Assembly (NCBI GenBank): GCA_029204225.1
Contig: CM055099.1
Coordinates: 61,783,753-61,847,752, forward strand
Direction of reading: 5' to 3'
Source: Diphasiastrum complanatum
Lineage: Eukaryota; Streptophyta; Lycopodiopsida; Lycopodiales; Lycopodiaceae
DNA: 64,000 nucleotides
A program made the position numbers and the translations under genes. The notes beneath the pieces were generated by a model that saw only the letters and a list, made by a program, of their open reading frames with translations, was not told the DNA's origin and did no database searches. Position 1 is the stretch's first letter. Each line of letters begins with the position of its first letter. This document shows positions 36,523 through 50,300 of this stretch, one piece after another.

Positions 36523-37540
36523 AGTTAAAATTCACAATTTGTAGGATCACATGTCAACATAAACAGAACATAACACAATAAGCACTCTAAACCAAAAGTC
36601 TAGCATAGTATCAAACTGTATTCTAAAACTATAGTATTCTTGGTGGCAACCCATGCATAACCAAGGTTGCCGCTAACGGGACACGTGTCTCGTCAACTGT
36701 CTAGTCACTAGAGCAACTGGCCCTGGCCCTAGTCTGATGATTGGACATCAAACCTAGTGACACAATATATCTACTTTTAATATTAACACTTAATGTATTG
36801 AAAATAACAAAAAAAAAATTAAGCATTTGGATCATGAAATTCAAGGAGTTCTTCCATTACGAATAGAATAGGCATCTATACTTTTGCAAGGTTCATTACT
36901 TGAAATTATGCCATGTATGTGTAATATGACACTTGGATCTGTTGCCCATGTGCCACTACAACATATCATGATGATTAAGTGACTTAAAAGGGGCAAAATT
37001 TACCGTATGTAATGCATTAAGTGCTCATATTTATCAACTTTTGGCACATAAATGCAGATGTCGAATCAAGAGAACATATATGCAACAAAAAAAGTGTTGT
37101 CACATAAAAGCAAATGCCTTTCAAATAAAGAGAACATACACGTAACATACTAGATACATGGGGTTTTTTTTGCCCATTTTTTGGTTTGCTTAAAAGCAGA
37201 ATTTGTAGAAGAAAAATCAAATTTGCAAAGCAACTACGGTCTATAGTAGTTACATGGCAAAGAGGAAGACACATGACGAAAAGAGAGCAACTGCCATTCA
37301 AGTAGATCAAAATCGAATACAGATGATGATTTTGTTTCGTAAGAGTCATGTGATAAAAACCACATGTACCCACCATGCAATTGAAGTTGTCGGGCACATG
37401 ACATTTTGCTGGCTTCAGACTCCCAAATTTGTAAATTCAGCTCCAAATTTGTAGGAAAGGGTAGAGCCTTAAAATTTCCAATGCCAAAATCAGGCAAAAT
37501 GTCAAGACGACCGGGGATGACCTCCCTAAAGGGTGGCCAT
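36523..37540. other. Flank left of the SMARCAL1-like gene, no gene recognised
   Basis: AT-rich. It may include an LTR of a minus-strand element at its left end. Overlapping ORFs at 37.0-37.55 kb have no recognisable family. Confidence 0.4.
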
Positions 37541-37738
37541 GTTCTATATAGCAATCATCAATTGCTTATTAACAAAAAAAAAAAAAAGAAAAAAAAAAGA
37601 AAAGAAAGAGGAGCATAATGTAAACCGAGCATAATGTATGGGCACATGAATTTCATAAAAGAAGCGTTGGCGCCTCTCCTCTTCTTTGCTTTTCAAGCAG
37701 CGATCAAAAGCGAGACAGACAGACAGAGAGAGCGAGCG
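37541..37738 (+). promoter_or_regulatory. Proposed promoter and 5' UTR of the SMARCAL1-like gene
   Basis: A TATA-like CTATATAG at 37544-37551 lies about 190 bases before the start codon, followed by a long A/G run (about 37570-37612) and a purine-rich leader with ACAGACAGACAGAGAG before the ATG. An in-frame ATG at 37634 would add 35 residues that do not look conserved. Confidence 0.3.
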
Positions 37739-38245
37739 ATGGACGACGACGACGAATGGCAGTTGAGCGCAGAGCAACTGGATGCTCTGGAGAGGGACGC
37801 CAAGACGCAGTTGGCTCAGAGACAGCGCTTTTCTTTCTCCAATACAGTTTCTTCGGCTTTGCCTTTGCCCTCGTCATCATCTTCATCATCTTATTCTACT
37901 ATGAATTTGTGTCAGTCGTCTGCTAGCTCTTTCTTTGCTTCCTCTGCCTCTAATCAGCTGCACAGCTCGCCTGTGAAGAGATGCTCTGTTGCAGCGCCTC
38001 AAAATTCCCCATACAAGCCAGCTTCTTTTACTTCTGATTTTCTGCAAAGCTCTCCTCTGAAAAGAAGCTCCGCAGTAGCTTTTCAGGTTGCTTCTCCTCT
38101 CAGGTCGTCAGAGTCTCCAGGAAAGGTTTTTGCTGATAGAGGTGGTGGAATGACACCTCCACTGAAAAACTCGGACAAGGCAGTTCCTTTTAAAGTATTC
38201 CTTGACCGTCCCGGCTCAGTTGCGGTGGAAACATACTACAATCAG
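37739..38245 (+). CDS. SMARCAL1-like exon 1
   Basis: 169 codons. The donor is CAG|GTCAAT. The frame stays open another 17 codons, but the next exon (QLVAAFKSI) supplies the expected HARP residues, so this donor is preferred. The exon holds SSPVKR, NSPYKP, SSPLKR and ASPLRS, four S-P-x-K/R-like sites that fit proline-directed kinase consensus (inference). Confidence 0.88.
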
Positions 38246-38302
38246 GTCAATTCGCACGCTTTTCAAACTGTTTATGATGTTTTCAGAAGAACTTGATTAT
38301 GC

Positions 38303-38386
<84 letters not shown>

Positions 38387-41300
38387 GTTGGGGACAATCA
38401 AATGTCATAGTACTTTGATTATTTATGTAGTTTATTTTTGCAATATCTCTCCAGAGCACGTTTGCAAAATCCAAAAGTACAACATGCAATTTCATGGCTA
38501 AAGAACGCAGCAAAGACGCAATTCACATTTCTGCAGTACATTTTTATATAAGTGCTTAGAAGCAAGCAAGTATAATCTTATCTCAACACAGCCTACTGAT
38601 TCACTTTTCCATGTCTACCTGACATGTAACTTCAAAGATCATATTTGAGCTGCCAATGTACACAACAAATTGAACATTCTTGTTACAAAAAAGCAAACAT
38701 ATACACAGCACTAGCACTCGCATAAAACCAATTATCTGTTGAAAATGGATTTAGATGCACATAGAACATCCAGTAAAGTTTAAGAACTACGAAGCTAATC
38801 AGATAAATTTCTGCTCAATTTTAACACTGTCAGTTCAAATATACCTTGAAAATTTCTAATATTAGATTCTGGAGACCAAACGAAGGTTGAATCTTCGGCA
38901 TTTGATCATGCAATTTTGTAACTGTACATTAGAGGGAATGATTTGTTACCCAAGCAATGTTTCGGTCTTTGTTTGTTAATTATCAAAATGAGAGACCTGC
39001 ATGCCTCTTGGTTCGCTTATGTTGCAATTGCCCCACTGGGCAACAGAACCGACAAAATACTCTTGCTCATTACTCTACAAGCTAAGCCCTATAAGTACAT
39101 TAACTTGCAATTGTTCACAGCTGATTGGTTTGCTGTGTTGAGTTGAGTTGTTCATGACAGATGCATAACGTTGAAGAAAGGAAGGCATTACAATGGGCAT
39201 GCAGTTCTATATGATGGAAAAGCAATGCACGAATCATTAACATATAGTGCATAAAAAAAACTGTTCAAGAAAAGAGAGGCACACATAGCTAATTATTTAG
39301 CATTCAATTGAGTTAGGGAGAAGAAGCTTAATTGATAATGAATTTCGCAACTACTGAACTAATGAACATAACACAACCGACAAAATATAACAATCATTAG
39401 TGAAACAAACATGGGGCTAATGGGGGGCCCTATCTTTATCTTCTTATCGACAACCCATTGGAGCATGCTCCCATCTTGCCATGTACACAACACATCTAAG
39501 CAAATACTCGTAAATTCCTCACTACACCTTGATTTGTTGTTTCTGTGTAAACATTCACATCATGATTATTAGGAATATGGACAAAGATCACACAATGGTA
39601 GAATGACTTTGGATCTCCACCCACTATCCTGTACCTGGCTCTACACCCACAGACCACCATATGGCTTGGAGGACCAGTGCTAGACCTCCAGGAGATCATG
39701 CACACCTCTCACATGCACAGTTACCATTGTGCATGTGGATGCCTCTCACTGTGCATGTGGAGCACTTAGGTTCTCCTAAAGTCTAGGGACCCACCCTTAG
39801 TTACTAAGGGTGTCCTCCACATAACAATGATCTATGTTGGTTATGAGGTTGATTCGTGGTTGAAATAGCAAGTTTTCTTTTCCTCATTTGAGCTACTCAA
39901 TAGAATCTTCTTTTGAAGTAGATGTAGATGCGGTCATCAAAGTCGGTCCAAATCTCTCAACCAATTGGCTGTTTTTGACCTTTATCCAAGTAATGATACA
40001 AAAATTTGTTGTGATTAATAAGCAATGTCAAAATGTTTGAGATGCATGCATACACAACTTGATTGCAAAGCCTAAATAATCAAATCTTGGCAACAATTGT
40101 AACATTGTCTTCTTCAAAATAAAGGGAGATCTCAAAGTCCACCTTTTGAGCTTCACCTAAATGCAATTGGCAATTCTCAAATTATGAATATCCAATAGAT
40201 GGATGGATGCTAAAATTGACTAGTAAATAAACATTTATTGGAAAATGAGCCACGATGAGTTAAGGTGGAATTGAATCCATACAATTATATCGATTGTCAG
40301 GCAAAGGCCACCCAAGACTTGGACCATAATCCAAAGTGATATGATACCATTGACATGTGCTTGGTTAGGAACTTCAAGAATCTACTATTTAGCTGGAGAT
40401 AGATACCCCACAACTATATGAAGTTGACAAATAAAGAGTGGTAAATGGTGCGATGCACACAAGGGCACGACATTGATAGGACAAGATGCCTCCTCTTCCC
40501 TTATGAGATCATGATTAAAAGTAAAAATTGACCATTGACGTTTGACGACTCATTAGTCTAGCCACACCTTTTAGTTACTTTCACCAAGTTCAAGAGGTCT
40601 AGAAAAGATTGGAATAATTCTAAGATTCAGAGGAGAATTGTGGTTGTTTACAAGCTCAAAATGATGGACAAGGGACTCCTTAATATTCAAAGAGTTATAG
40701 ATGCTTCATTTTTTGAGAACATAGAATGAAAAGTGAAGATTTGGATGAGGTAGAAGATGGGTCCACAATGTATGAAATACTTTTTACAAGAAAGATTGTT
40801 TCATGGAGATAAATTTGTCGTTGGAAATGCAAGCTTGAAGGACATCTTATATGAGTGTCACAATGTGCCTAGTGCAAGGCATCCAATTTTCATAAAAGAA
40901 TGGAAGATGAGTTGCAAGAGTGTTTTGCATGAAGTATCTTTACTGTCAAGCTATAGAACTTGACAAACGTAAGCAAGCTAGGTTGTTGAACCCACTTGTG
41001 ACGATTAGGAAGTGCTTACAATGTTTCGATGGATCTTATTACTCAGCTTTAAAGATGAAAAGGAAAATGATACTTATGGATAGTCATTAATTGACTTAAT
41101 GGGATGCATTCCATTCCCTCAAAGACTAGGGGAGGCGAATTTATTGATAGATTTTTGGAAATTTTGTAGTCCTGTACGAATTGCCATGTTTTGTATTGGG
41201 AGAATCGAGACCTTAAGTTTATTGCTTTTTTATGAGGTATTGTGCGTTATCGGAGAGAAAGTGCAATGTGTTTTGGGGATTTCTTTGAGTTAGATGGACA

Positions 41301-44300
41301 AGTGAACCAACTGCCTAAAGATGTGCATTGTGCTTTTACTACTAAGTAGTCCTTGGTTATCCCATTTAATTATCAGTGCCTTGTATTTCTTGGATATGGT
41401 CTAGAAGGTCACTCTTTATGATTGTTGGTTACTATTGTTTAATTGCATGCCTACAACTCTATTGTAGTTGCTTGATTTATACTAGGTTCAAGCTTTCTTT
41501 GAGTATTATTCTTGCATTTTCTTGGTCAACAGTATGAGGTCTTGTGTATTAATTCCCATTCATGGCTTCACCCATGGATGCTATGTACTTGACTTTTGGT
41601 GTTGTTAGTCATCATAGCAAAACCAATCCCGCACCTTTACAGAACATTAAAAGTCGAACTGGTTGTGCGAGATCATCTCGAAAATTCACTTGGACGTATT
41701 TTCATAAATTGCTCTACACCTACTTTAAACCAAAAATCTTAATTAGCCCTTTAGCCCAAGTATCCACCATGCGTGGGCAAGGAATTGAACCTAGATGGGC
41801 AAGCCCAACCCAAGTATGCTACATCGCCACACCACACAAGAGTCGCTGCACTAATTTTTGGATGATGATGACTCAAGTAGACTCTATAGCATATAGAGAC
41901 TTTCTACATATGGTGAGATTTGTGTGTGAAGGTTTGTTGGCAAATTTATTGATTGATGTTGTTATCTAAGATCGAGGTACACTACATATAAGATTGTATC
42001 TAGGTTTAGGTTACTTCATTATAACTTAACCAGGTCTTGTGTAGTTTTGATATTTGCACTTACATCAATTTATGTTTGAATTTGTGGTCAACTCAAGACA
42101 TTGTTGTTCTGTTTCAGCAACTTGTAGCGGCTTTTAAAAGCATTCGTGGCCATGAGTGGGACCATAAAAGAAAGTAAGATTCGTTTTTGGCTGAACTTCA
42201 ATTTGCTTTGAAATAAAACAATAGTTTAGACATTTTCAAGAATGAGTGTTTATCCTATAGTTCAAAAAATCAAAATTTACTGTTGAAAAGGTTAAGATAA
42301 TGTTGAGTGGGTCTAGATAAATGCCTTAGTCTTTTTTATCTCCAATATCCTTCATGCTCATGTATTGTGTGTTGGGAAACATTTGAAATTCACCAAAATA
42401 AAGTAAGACAATGTTTGTTCTATTTGATCAAAGTTTTTTCTAGTCGAATCATCACTGGCCTTTGCTTATACATGTAAGAAGTATCTATTTTCCTTGGTTT
42501 TTTGCGATTGTCTATCGGTCAAGTATTTAGTGAATGTAGAATAGCCTTGAAATTTAGCATGACCTCAACTATTTATAGTGGGCCTTCGTCCCTCTAATAT
42601 GAGTTTGGGGCCTTATTAGGATAAGTTGAGCCTTCCAATCATTTTTACAAATCCCACCATTAACAAATATAGCTTATGCCCTCGTTTTAACTACATTATA
42701 CAAAAAAGCTAATCCTACTCTATTGCAGCTCCATGGCTATATATATTTAGCATTCCTTATCACTGAGCACATGGGCAATTACATGCGAGACATGATACAA
42801 GAACATTGGTGCAACCAAAAAGAAATGCCACAGATGATGAAATGTATATCGAGTTGATAAGAAATTACATACATTGCAGTATCATGCCAAAATCTCCCAA
42901 ACTGGTCTATCATGAGCTGTTGTTGATCTACGTAGATTGTTAATTATGCTACCCTGAATTCTCAAACAATCACAATTCTAAACGAGGCCCAATCAACATG
43001 TATAGAGGGGTTTATGGCCCAAATAAGAGCTAGGTCTTTTGGCACTAAATGATAACGTCAACATGAGTAAACTTCATTAATGAATATGATATATCTTAGG
43101 GGCACACATCATGTGGTCTAAATGCCAATTTGTTACAATTTACATCGGGCCTAAATATAAAATGAAGCCTATATGATAATAGCTATTGTCGATTGATGTA
43201 ATGGGGGCCTAAGGTCCAAAGAATTGGTTGATGAACGCTTGTAACACTTCTCTCTTCTCAAAAGACAATGTCCCATTGGTGTACTAATGAAGAGAAGGAG
43301 AACGATGCTCGTAGAACAATTGCCCTAGAGCACCAATCGGAAATCCATAGGAGATTCTTGAAACTGACTGCTCCTAGAAATAAGTGCTTTGTTTGGATCC
43401 ATAAAAACCTACACATAGTTTCCTTATGTACACTCAACATTAGGTTTGCCTTGCTACTGTATTAGCAACTTAGCAATGGGCTAGTGGTGATGATGACAAA
43501 TCTCTCTTTGAATAATAGCCATTGGGATGCAAGAAGGTAAAGGTCATATTGATGTTAATATGGCTCAACAATGCTAGACTCACGAAATATGTTTGAATAA
43601 GATGACATGGAAGATAGGCTCAATTTTGTTACAAAAAGGCAACTTTGGTACTCTCTAAAGGATCCGTAATATCATATGAGCTAGCAATAGGCTTAGGACT
43701 ACATGTGGGACCTTGCCAATTAAGATAATGACCACAACATAGATGCATGTAGCCATGATGGCCGTCAACAAAGTTGTCTTAGGGATAATGCTTATCATAG
43801 TCATGCATGATATTTGATCATGCTACGTTGTATTATGATAAAACCAATGTTGGTGATTTTTGAAATTCATGCATAGGGGTAGCAATATTAAATGCAATGT
43901 AGTATGCAAACATGTTTGAATATTTTTTGAAAAGCATTTGAAGCGTCTCTATTTCAAATTCATCGAAACTGTTGTTTTACATTTTTTTTTGGTGCCCTAG
44001 GAAGTGGCCAAATGACCCACCTTGTGACTAGTGGTGCCCAATAAAAAAAATCAAGTGAATAGCTATAGCCTAGTATGTCAGGGAGAATCAAGTAAACATG
44101 GAGCTAGAAGATAGGCAAGGCTTGGGAAGTAGCATGAGGATCAAGATCAAGATCAACATGAGTATTGACACAAGGAGATCATCAAATTTGAAGACATTCT
44201 CCTAATAAAGTGTGAAAATTTCAGCCCAAGCACTCAGGGGAGCGGAGTATGGGTGCTGTGGTAAGAGCTGTTTTGAGATCCTCAAAAGCCTTATTGCACT

Positions 44301-47300
44301 CTTTGGTCCACCTAGGGTCAACCACAACCAAATAAACGAGCCTCGCCTTGCTGAAATAGTCGATTATACAGATGGGGTAGTAGTTAGTGTGGCCCAAAAG
44401 ATGTATACTTGCGGGTAGTGGCATCTCAACTATAACCTTGATTTTGGAAGGATCGGTAGAAATACCGTCCTTGGAGATGATATGTCCGAGGACAACTCCA
44501 TGAGTGACCCAGATTCGGCACTTCTTACGGTTAAGCGAGATTCCAAACCTTCTACAGCGAATGAAGATCTTTTCTAATGCTTCGAGGTGTTTGTCAGCCG
44601 AAGAATGCACACCTAGATCATCAAGATAAATCTCGACGATCCGGTGTAGCAAATCTTGAAATGCCATTTGCATGACGCGTTGGAATGTGGAAGGGGCGTT
44701 GCACAAGCCAAAAGGCATTACATTGTAGGCATAAATGCCATATGTCGTTGCGAAGGCCGTTTTGTGCCTATCTTCCTTAGCTATTTGGATCAGGAAGTAT
44801 CCACTGAATCCATCTAAGAAGCTGAAAGCTTCAGCTTCAGCCATTTCTTCTAGGACTTGTGTAGTTAAAGGCAGAAGGAAATGGTCTTTTTTGGTAACCG
44901 CATTAAGATTTTTATGATCGACGCAGATACGAAGCTTGCCATTCTTCTTGGGCACCACAATTATGGGCGATACCCAATCCGTATACTGGACTTCGTAGAT
45001 GAAGCCAGCATCAAGCAGTTTCTTAATATCTTCGTCGATGTGTTCTCTATATACAGGGTTACATCGGTAAGGCTTAGCCCGGATAGGCTTAAATAATTGA
45101 TCTGGCGTCAGGTGGGCTCCTACGTGAACAAAATGATCCATCTCCTCGTCAGGATCCTTAAGATTTAACTGGACTGTCTTGGCAGGTCCTTCAAAGGATG
45201 GGGAAGCCTGTGTAGGTTCCCTCTTCGGTTGGGGTAGTTGTATGACAACATCATCAAGCGTGAAATCCTTGAAGTGTTGTGGGATATCAAAAGGCGGCTC
45301 CACAAAGTTCTTTGGAACTTTGGGAACTATTGTGGGTGACTTGCTATTGGAACTTGAAGCTCTTTCGTTCGGATGGGCCCTTTGAGTTTCTGGCAGCATT
45401 TGGATCGGCTGTTTAAGTTTATCAGCATCTGTTTTTGTCGCTCGATTGGTTGGGTGTCTATTATTTTCTTTTTTTGTAACTGAGGTTTTGTGGGGTTTTG
45501 TGTAGGCGGTGTGGTTACCTCTTTGATTAGTTCGTCGTTGATGGCATCACAAACTTCGTCTGGAAGCTCTTCCCATTGGTAGACTTTTGGTTTAGGCCTA
45601 TAGGCCACCGTGGAATCTACCTTGGATGAAAGTTGCACATGAGCCATAGGGCTTGGCGACTTTATCTCTTTTAGGGACCGATTTAAGCGCGAAACTTTTA
45701 CTATCGAGATATTGAGAACTTGTTCGTCACTCATCTCCTCACCATTCTCTGAAAGAGTTCCATCTTTCGATACGTGGGCCGCGGAAACAAGGGTTTCCCC
45801 TGGGCACCAGGCTATGGGAATATTATCAATCATCATCAAGGGAATTATAGGGGTCTCGATATCAGTAGGTGGTAGGATATGGGCGTCTTCTCCTTCAATG
45901 GTCTCTATGAGGCATTTGTTGGAATCAACACAGTCCACCGTGGCTAATGCGTGACCCCAATTAATGATATCTATGGAGCGCGTATAGTGTCCTTTCACCA
46001 TGATAGGAACACTATTGGAAGCATCATAGGTGGTTGATGACCAATCATCATTAACTTTGGTTGGCTTTACTTGGCCTGTCGAGTCAACAGTGACTCTCTT
46101 ATCAGTATTGCCAAAGGTGATCTTACTTCTTTTCCAATCTTGAACAACTCCTGCCATCTGTAGCCAAGGCATACCAAGAAGGACCTTGTAAGTATGTACA
46201 TTGTCGGGTAGGTCGACTATAACACATTCAATAATGAATTTAACTCCTGCAATTTGAACATGTATATTCGATAGATATCCTGCAGGGTCGGTGAATCTTT
46301 GATCTGCCGTTCACAGCTTATAGCGTGGTAGATCCAATTGGGTAAAACCCCAGGTCTTTGCCAATGACAAAGCCATAATGTTAACGCCTAAGCCACTATC
46401 TAAGATAGCAGATACCGGGGGGTAGTCCTTATAGACCATGGGCAAGGCGATGCTATTCCCCTTAGCAACACCTACGTTCATCATGATCACAAGATCTCTC
46501 TTGTCTTTATCTTTTGTCGAAATTTTTGCAAGGGTTTTTGGAGGCGGTGAAGCTTTTGGAAATTAAGACTTGTGCTGATTGCAAGCCTAAAAAAACATAT
46601 CAAACATTTGAAAAGGTTAGCCTAAAAACAACTACAAAAAGGTTAGCAACTGGTCAAACATTTGAAAAGATTGAAACATATCAAACTTGTTTCAAACGTT
46701 TGAATGCTACATTGACTAGATGGAGCATCATTACTAGAAGCTGCCAGATCTAGTAACGAAGCTTAATAACCTCATGACAATTGAGGAGTAAAGAATGTGC
46801 TAGTTTTGATGGAATTGTTATGATTGAGCTATAAATCTAGAAACACTACTAATATAGTGATGAGCCATTCAAAGTTCTATATTGAACTTGCATTAAACTA
46901 ATTAGTTTTGTTTTTGATGTGAACCCTTGTTGAAATTGCATGGGAGGAAGGTAGGCAATGCTAGATGCTTTATCAAAGTGGTGATGAGCATATGTAGCTA
47001 CCAGCAAGTTAGGAGTAATCCGTGATGGATAAAAAAAGTGTAAAGTGGTTGGATAAGGGATCTTCCTGAAGATTTACAAGACCTAGCTATGGAGTATCTT
47101 AACTCAAATGCTAGATCAACTATGAAAGCTTGAGAAAACTTGGCTATGGAAATATCACACACAAGGAGAATTGCATGAGCATCTCACAAACTCAAAAGTC
47201 TCAAGAAGAAATGAATTGCTAGAGAGAGAGAGGAGGGCGTGGGTCCTCCAAATCCCTTGTGAGGCAAGCACCTCCTTTACATGCATGGAAAGTCTAGGTG

Positions 47301-50300
47301 TCAACCATAGGAGTGAGCTACTTGGCCAAGTGGGCCACTTGCACTAATTTACATAACTTAACAAAAGGGGGGGTCTCATGCATTTAATTAAAACATGCCC
47401 CATGAGTTATGTACAACTTAACTAATGCTTAGCCAAAAAGGGGTAAAATAGGCATTACTCTTCAACACCCCCCCTTAATGGCAATTTTATTCAAACTGAC
47501 ACCCAACAAAGTTCTTAACTTTTCAAACTTATCTTTACTAAGTGGTTTAGTAAAAATATCAGCTGTCTGGTCGTTGGTGTCACAATAAACTAGCTCGATC
47601 TCCCCACTGTGCACTTTCTCTCGTATAAAATGTTGGTCCACCTCTATGTGTTTTGTCCGTGCATGATAGACTGGATTCCTCGCAAGCTGAATGCAGCTTT
47701 GGTTATCACAATGTAACAATGTAGGTCTTACTTGAGCAATCTGCATGTCCTCAAGTAGACGGCGTAACCAAATGGCTTCACAGGCGGACCTCGTAGTCGC
47801 CTTGTACTCAGCTTCGGTAGACGATAGAGCAATAGTAGGCTGCTTCTTACTGCACCACGATATAGCCCCTGAACCTAGGCTGAAACAATAGCCTGTCGTC
47901 GATCTCCGATCGTCTCTATCACCTGCCCAATCAGAATCTGAATAACCTTCCAGCTGAAGGTTCCCGTCATCCGTGTATCCAATCCCATAAGTCACTGTCC
48001 CTCTCACATATCGTAGGATCCGCTTGGCTGCCTTCCAATGTGCTTCGGTAGGCTTACACATGTATTGACTTGCAATTCCAACTGCATAAGCAATATCTGG
48101 CCTGGTGGTAGTAAGGTAAATCAGGCTGCCCACTAACTAACGATAGAGCGTCTCATCTGCAAATGCTGGACCATCATCTTTTGATGGCTTGTTGCTTGCA
48201 TCCATGGGTGTGCTGATTGGTTTGCTTTCTTGCATGTTAAACCTCTTCAATAATTTCTGTGCATACTTTGCCTGTGAGATAAAAAGACAACGCTTTCCTT
48301 TCCAAACTTCAACTCCTAGGCAATAGTGTAGCAAACCCAAATCTTTCATTTCAAACTCATTAGAAAGATTCTTCTTAACACAAGCAATAAACTTCTTATT
48401 GCTTCCCGTGATGAGTAGATCATCCACATAGAGCACAACAACCACAAAGTCTTCTCCTTCCCTGAAGACATAAAGATTGCAATCAGACTTACTCTTCTCA
48501 AACCCTTGCCTTGCAAAGTACTCATCAATTCGGCTATACCAAGCCCTTGGCGCCTGTTTGAGCCCATACAAGGCTTTCCTAAGCCTGCAAACCAGATTCT
48601 CCTTGCCTGTTATTTCAAATCCCTGCGGTTGTTCCATGTAAACCTCCTCCTGTAGGTGCCCATTAAGAAAGCCACTCTTGACATTCATTTGATGGACATC
48701 CCAATCAAAATATGAGGCTATAGCCAAAACGGTCCTGATAGATGTCATTTTAGCAACAGGTGCGAATGTCTCATCATAGTCTAGCCCCTCTTGCTGAGCA
48801 TAGCCTTTCGCCACCAACCTTGCCTTGTACTTGTCCACTGTTCCATTGGCATGAAACTTGGTCTTATAGACCCACTTGCAACCTATTGGTTGCTTCCCTT
48901 CTGGCAATGTAGTGAGTTCCCATGTGTCATTCTTGACAATGGAGTCATACTCCTCCTGCATGGCAGGCCAGGGCACGGAGGGTGGACCCGGATTAGGTCC
49001 TAAGGCGGGGTGGAACGTGAATCGTTCGGTCTCTTGTGGTTAGCCAACACCTGGAGGTATGTGGTACGAGAGAGTCTAACAATAAACCTCTTTTGCACTT
49101 GTTCCTTTTCAGCCCATTTTGAGTGAGGAATGTTGCTGCCCTAAGCTTCACAACCATAAAGAAGAACCAGCATACCAAGTACTCAAATAGACTCCTCTTT
49201 CTATGTAATCTCCATAAATCTGCTCATCGACATGCCTCTTCCTTCTCAAAAAAGGATTTCCAGCCTCTAATAAGCCTTTTGTCAACACACAAGTGCAATC
49301 AAATATTTTTTTGAAATTTCTACTCCTAGTTATTTGTATTCTTGGGTAGCTCTAATAGGTGCACCATCAAACAACAAATGTGGTTCATTAACCTTTTAGA
49401 TTTGAAAAGTGATCACCTTTGTTTTGTCCAGCTTGACCTTCAGATCGGAGTTTTCACAAAATCGTTTGAAAGCCTCGAGGTGTCATTGCAGGCTTTTGTT
49501 AAAAGAACCACATCATCCATATACAACAAAAATTTGATGAAATAATTCAAAAGCTTTTCATTACCTCCTCCTTCCTCGTTAAGAACGACTTTTTAACTTA
49601 TCTACGTAAATGCCAAATAAAGTGGGACCTTGTTTTGTCCAATATTGCTGAAAATTTCAGCAATAAAACCATTTGAAGTTCAGACTTTTGCTATCACTTT
49701 TTTGTGAATGTATTGCAAGATGACGTCTTCTGATTATTTCATTATGGCTTAGGTTGTGGGTGTTCCCGGAACATCATTTTGAAGATATTTGTAAAGCAGC
49801 CGCTTTGTGTTTACCCGTTCATATGGAGGTAAGACTTTTTGAAAAGCTTCATGTGCGACTTGATTAGTTGTAGGTTCGTAGTTATAAGCTTTATGTGTAT
49901 ACAAGTAGAATACTATGCTCCTTGCTTTAATTTTAAAGCTATACTCTTTGATTCAATATTTGGCTTGTTTGTAGGCAAAATGTTGTTCTTGGATTAGTTA
50001 TCTATTATCTTAGGTTTCTAGTTTTTTGAAGGAGCATTAGATGAAAATCTTAACTTGAAAATCTGTACCAAAGGTGGAAGGTTACAAAGGTTTCTGAGTT
50101 TTGCTTGATTTTGGTTGTTGAAGCAGATTGATGTAGTGCCTCCTTTATCAATACCACCAGATTTCCTGAAACTCTGCAAGAGCTCAGGTATGCATAGCTC
50201 TGAAATGAAAAAGGTTGATTTGTTAATGCCATCAAAAACCTTACCGAATTGGTGACTTTTGATTCGTTCGGCAATGCCAATCCGACGGCATAGAATGATC

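Noticed and set aside
37634..37738. Upstream in-frame ATG adding 35 residues to the SMARCAL1-like protein
   Set aside because: The added part is not HARP-protein-like and lies in a purine-rich leader; MDDDDEWQLSAEQLDALE is the conserved type of start.
38246..38296. Continuation of exon 1 to the stop at 38294-38296
   Set aside because: The open frame past CAG|GTCAAT is not needed; the downstream exon at 42118 continues the HARP domain in phase.
41735..41840. A functional tRNA gene
   Set aside because: No acceptor stem pairing or anticodon arm; only box-like words remain.
41562..41969. 135-codon plus-strand ORF in intron 1
   Set aside because: No family match; overlaps the candidate SINE on the other strand.
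46514..46753. Plus-strand ORF next to the gypsy remnant
   Set aside because: Its sequence is made of short repeats of ACATATCAAACATTTGAAAA type, not a protein signature.
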